A DNA stretch of 64,000 nt from Holacanthus passer (taxonomy: Eukaryota > Chordata > Actinopteri > Pomacanthidae). A program made the position numbers and the translations under genes. The stretch covers positions 919,001-983,000 of the forward strand of contig JAFREQ010000092.1 of the NCBI GenBank assembly GCA_025331565.1, in the 5' to 3' direction. This document shows positions 61,960 through 64,000 of the stretch, one piece after another (the first letter of the stretch is position 1; every line of letters starts with the position of its first letter). Under the pieces are notes generated by a model. That model did no database searches. It saw only the letters and a program-made list of their open reading frames with translations, and had not been told where the DNA came from.

Positions 61960-62940
61960 TCCACCAACCACCAACCACTTTCCCCTGCTTCCCTGGATCA
62001 GGTTGTGGAGGCAGTAAGAACCCAGAATTCCCTTCAACCAGCCACGTTGTTGTTCCACCCGGTGAACCCAGGAGAGGCATCCTGAGTCTGGACGAGATAT
62101 GTAATCCCTCAAGCATGTCCGGGGTTTGCCCCCAGGTCCCCTTCTAGTTGGATTCATCTGGAATACTTCCACAGGAGGGTGTACATAATGTACCCTAATC
62201 AGAAGTCTGGGCCACCTCACCTGGCTCCTATCAATGCATAGGTGCAGTGGTTCTACGCGATGTTTGTGCACAATATGCATTCCTTACGTTGTCCCTAAGG
62301 GTTTCCACAGACATGAAGAAAGCTGATTTCTTTAAACCTGTTTCTGCCATCTTATTCAGACTGACCATCCAAACTACTGCATGTCCCAAACCTCTCCTAC
62401 AATGCAGAAAAGGTTCCTACAAATTCAGGATGATTTTCCGGACTGCACATTGAGGTTTATCTAGTCTAGCAGCTTCCCCGATCATCCGATCCAAATTACC
62501 ACAGGTAGTCATCAGCTGACAGCTCTGCATTTCTCTTTACTCCAAGTGTCCAAGACACACGCTTCAGATCTGGTGTTATGGCTGCAAAGTTCATCATCAG
62601 TCCTTGGCCTGGTGCTCCTCTGCCACGTACACTCGTGAAGTACCTCAGAGTTGAGCATGGTGTTGGTTAGTCCATGACTAGGCAGTTCAATAACAAAATA
62701 CCAAGTGAATTTTAAGATCTCTGTCACACCAGGTTTCTCCATTTTTGCCAACATGAGAACTGATATCTCCCTATGAAGTTTCAAGTTGGAGGCCTCTCCA
62801 GGACCCCACCCAGGGCTTCCAAGAAGACTTCTCTGAACTCCTGTACAGTCCATAAACAGATGGGGATCAGAGCTCTTCTCTGTGCAACAGGCATTCCTCT
62901 CATTCTCCAGGGCAAAAAATCTGTACATCGTGGAGCCAGG
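61960..62940 (-). mobile_element. Non-LTR retrotransposon remnant, minus strand
   Basis: The minus frame covering 61876-62280 includes DRSQVRWPRLLIRVH, then PVEVFQMNPTRRGPGGKPRT and CLRDYISRPDSG. It resembles the RSQLRWFGHLIRM...LPxEVFxxxPTGRRPRGRPRTxWRDYIS stretch at the C-terminus of a non-LTR retrotransposon protein widespread in fish. A second minus frame (62512-62928) lies on the 5' side of it and is probably part of the same insertion, though its sequence is not recognised. Stops and frameshifts separate the pieces. The clade was not determined. Confidence 0.55.
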
Positions 62941-64000
62941 GACTACTGAATATCCTTTTATATGAAGGATGTCCTTTTTTGCTCTGTCTCTTCACTGCTG
63001 TGATAACGTTTTCATTCATAACGCTCCGTGTGTGCAGGTTTTTGGGTGGGTTGTTAGGGTCAGATTAAGGTCAAGGTAAGGGTCAGGGTTAGGCAAGTGT
63101 CTGTGTGTTTTTCTGCACGCACATATGTTTTTGCGCGCGTGTGTTTATGATATGCCCTGTGTTTTCATGACTGCTCTGATGTTGATGTTGGCTTTATATC
63201 CTCCGCTTGGGGTCATATACTTGTTTTTCTCTGTCTCTCCATTTTACTGGGGTATTGTTTCATTGCCATTTGTTATTACCACCTTTTTAACGTTAGCAGA
63301 GGCGCCTCTAATTAGTTAGACTTTATTTTCTTGTTTTCTTCTTGTTCTTGCTTACGATGATTATTACGATGGTTCATACCTGATGCTCTAGTCATGTGAT
63401 ATTCAAGTTGTTCTGATTCGGCTCTCAGTACTCTGAAAGGTTTTTGACCTGACAGATGCATCTTTGTGCATTTCTTGTGCTTATATGTCTATATACAGAG
63501 AGAGTTTTATTGTGCATTTGTGTTACGCATTATGTTTTACTAACATGCTGAGTCACTTTCTCCTCTCAATATGCCGTATGTAAGTGTGTATTTCTTCACT
63601 AGTTTGTAGTCACATGACCTGACCTGTACCCTTTGGACTGGTGTACTTCTGCATTTGTTTCATGTCTGAAGAAGGGCTTGTCCCCGAAATGTCACATGAT
63701 GTTACAGGAATACATTTTTATGGGAGCATTACCTAGTGTGTAGACTATTTTTTTCATTTTACAAATTAATATCATCACACCACCTGAGAGAATAAAGAGA
63801 GATTCCAGTCCCTGTTAAGTTGTTTGTGTCCAGAACCAGTGCTGTGGGTGTGCCCTACAGTTTGAGGTCAGATCTGAACATGCACCTTCTTCCAAAGAAA
63901 GTATATGCCTTTGCCCATGCCCACCTTCAAACATTCTTTCCAGTGTCTGTGTCAGGATCCATCACCAGAGGACACTCTGCCAGAGGTTCCCTGATAACAC
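62941..64000. other. Intronic sequence to window end
   Basis: It includes GGGTTAGG-like degenerate words at 63050-63095. Near 63665 there is a TCTGAAGAAGGGCTTGTCCC then CGAAATGTCAC stretch, similar to the GAAGAAGG...CGAAACGTC words near 3' ends of some fish retroelements. No gene recognised. Confidence 0.45.

Noticed and set aside
63050..63095. GGGTTAGG/GGTCAGGG words resembling telomeric repeats
   Set aside because: Too short and degenerate to be an interstitial telomere. Similar words occur in ordinary GT-rich fish repeats.
1..64000. Nested genes known in mammalian astrotactin loci (trim32 in ASTN2, mir-488 in ASTN1)
   Set aside because: No TRIM-like reading frame of suitable length on either strand, and no sequence matching the remembered miR-488 arms was found by eye. 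They may lie outside the window.

Overview
The window is vertebrate nuclear DNA, almost entirely intronic. It has short exons with canonical GT/AG splice sites, long non-coding stretches, many CA/CT/GT microsatellites, and decayed retrotransposons and DNA transposons of the kinds common in ray-finned fish. Several dispersed repeats, notably 27866-28228 and 45928-46018, look like families I know from percomorph teleosts. A perch-like teleost is therefore the most likely source, although no species can be named.

The only gene I can support is an astrotactin (astn family) on the + strand, represented by three consecutive internal coding exons: 46072-46349, 51075-51208 and 52063-52214. They join in frame, with intron phases 1, 0, 2 and 1 in order. 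Together they encode the segment following the MACPF domain: a Cys-rich stretch, an EGF-like stretch with a WCRCD motif, and the start of a fibronectin type III domain. From remembered family sequences, astn2 fits better than astn1; this was not aligned. No start codon, stop codon or neighbouring gene is in the window.

Layout: 1-46071 is the 3' part of one very large intron (at least 46 kb). It holds a LINE tail (2650-2830), a LINE 3' end (8440-8830), a TIR element (11638-12021), a Tc1/mariner remnant (17440-17701), a percomorph dispersed repeat (27866-28228), and two members of one TIR/MITE family (30260-30785 and 38340-38656). A third member lies at 58147-58636. The next intron (46350-51074) holds a decayed DIRS-type retrotransposon (about 47340-49070), a LINE 3' end (49205-49757), and a striking 23-bp minisatellite (49903-50440) set inside another fish repeat. 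The third intron (51209-52062) holds a second minisatellite. From 52215 to the end is the start of another large intron, with a GIY-YIG (Penelope-like) remnant, a minus-strand non-LTR remnant and purine/pyrimidine-biased tracts.

I found no new multi-gene system. The most interesting items are the 23-bp array, whose main variable sites are both CpG-transition sites, the same-orientation MITE trio, and a dispersed repeat that ends about 50 bp from a coding exon's splice acceptor.
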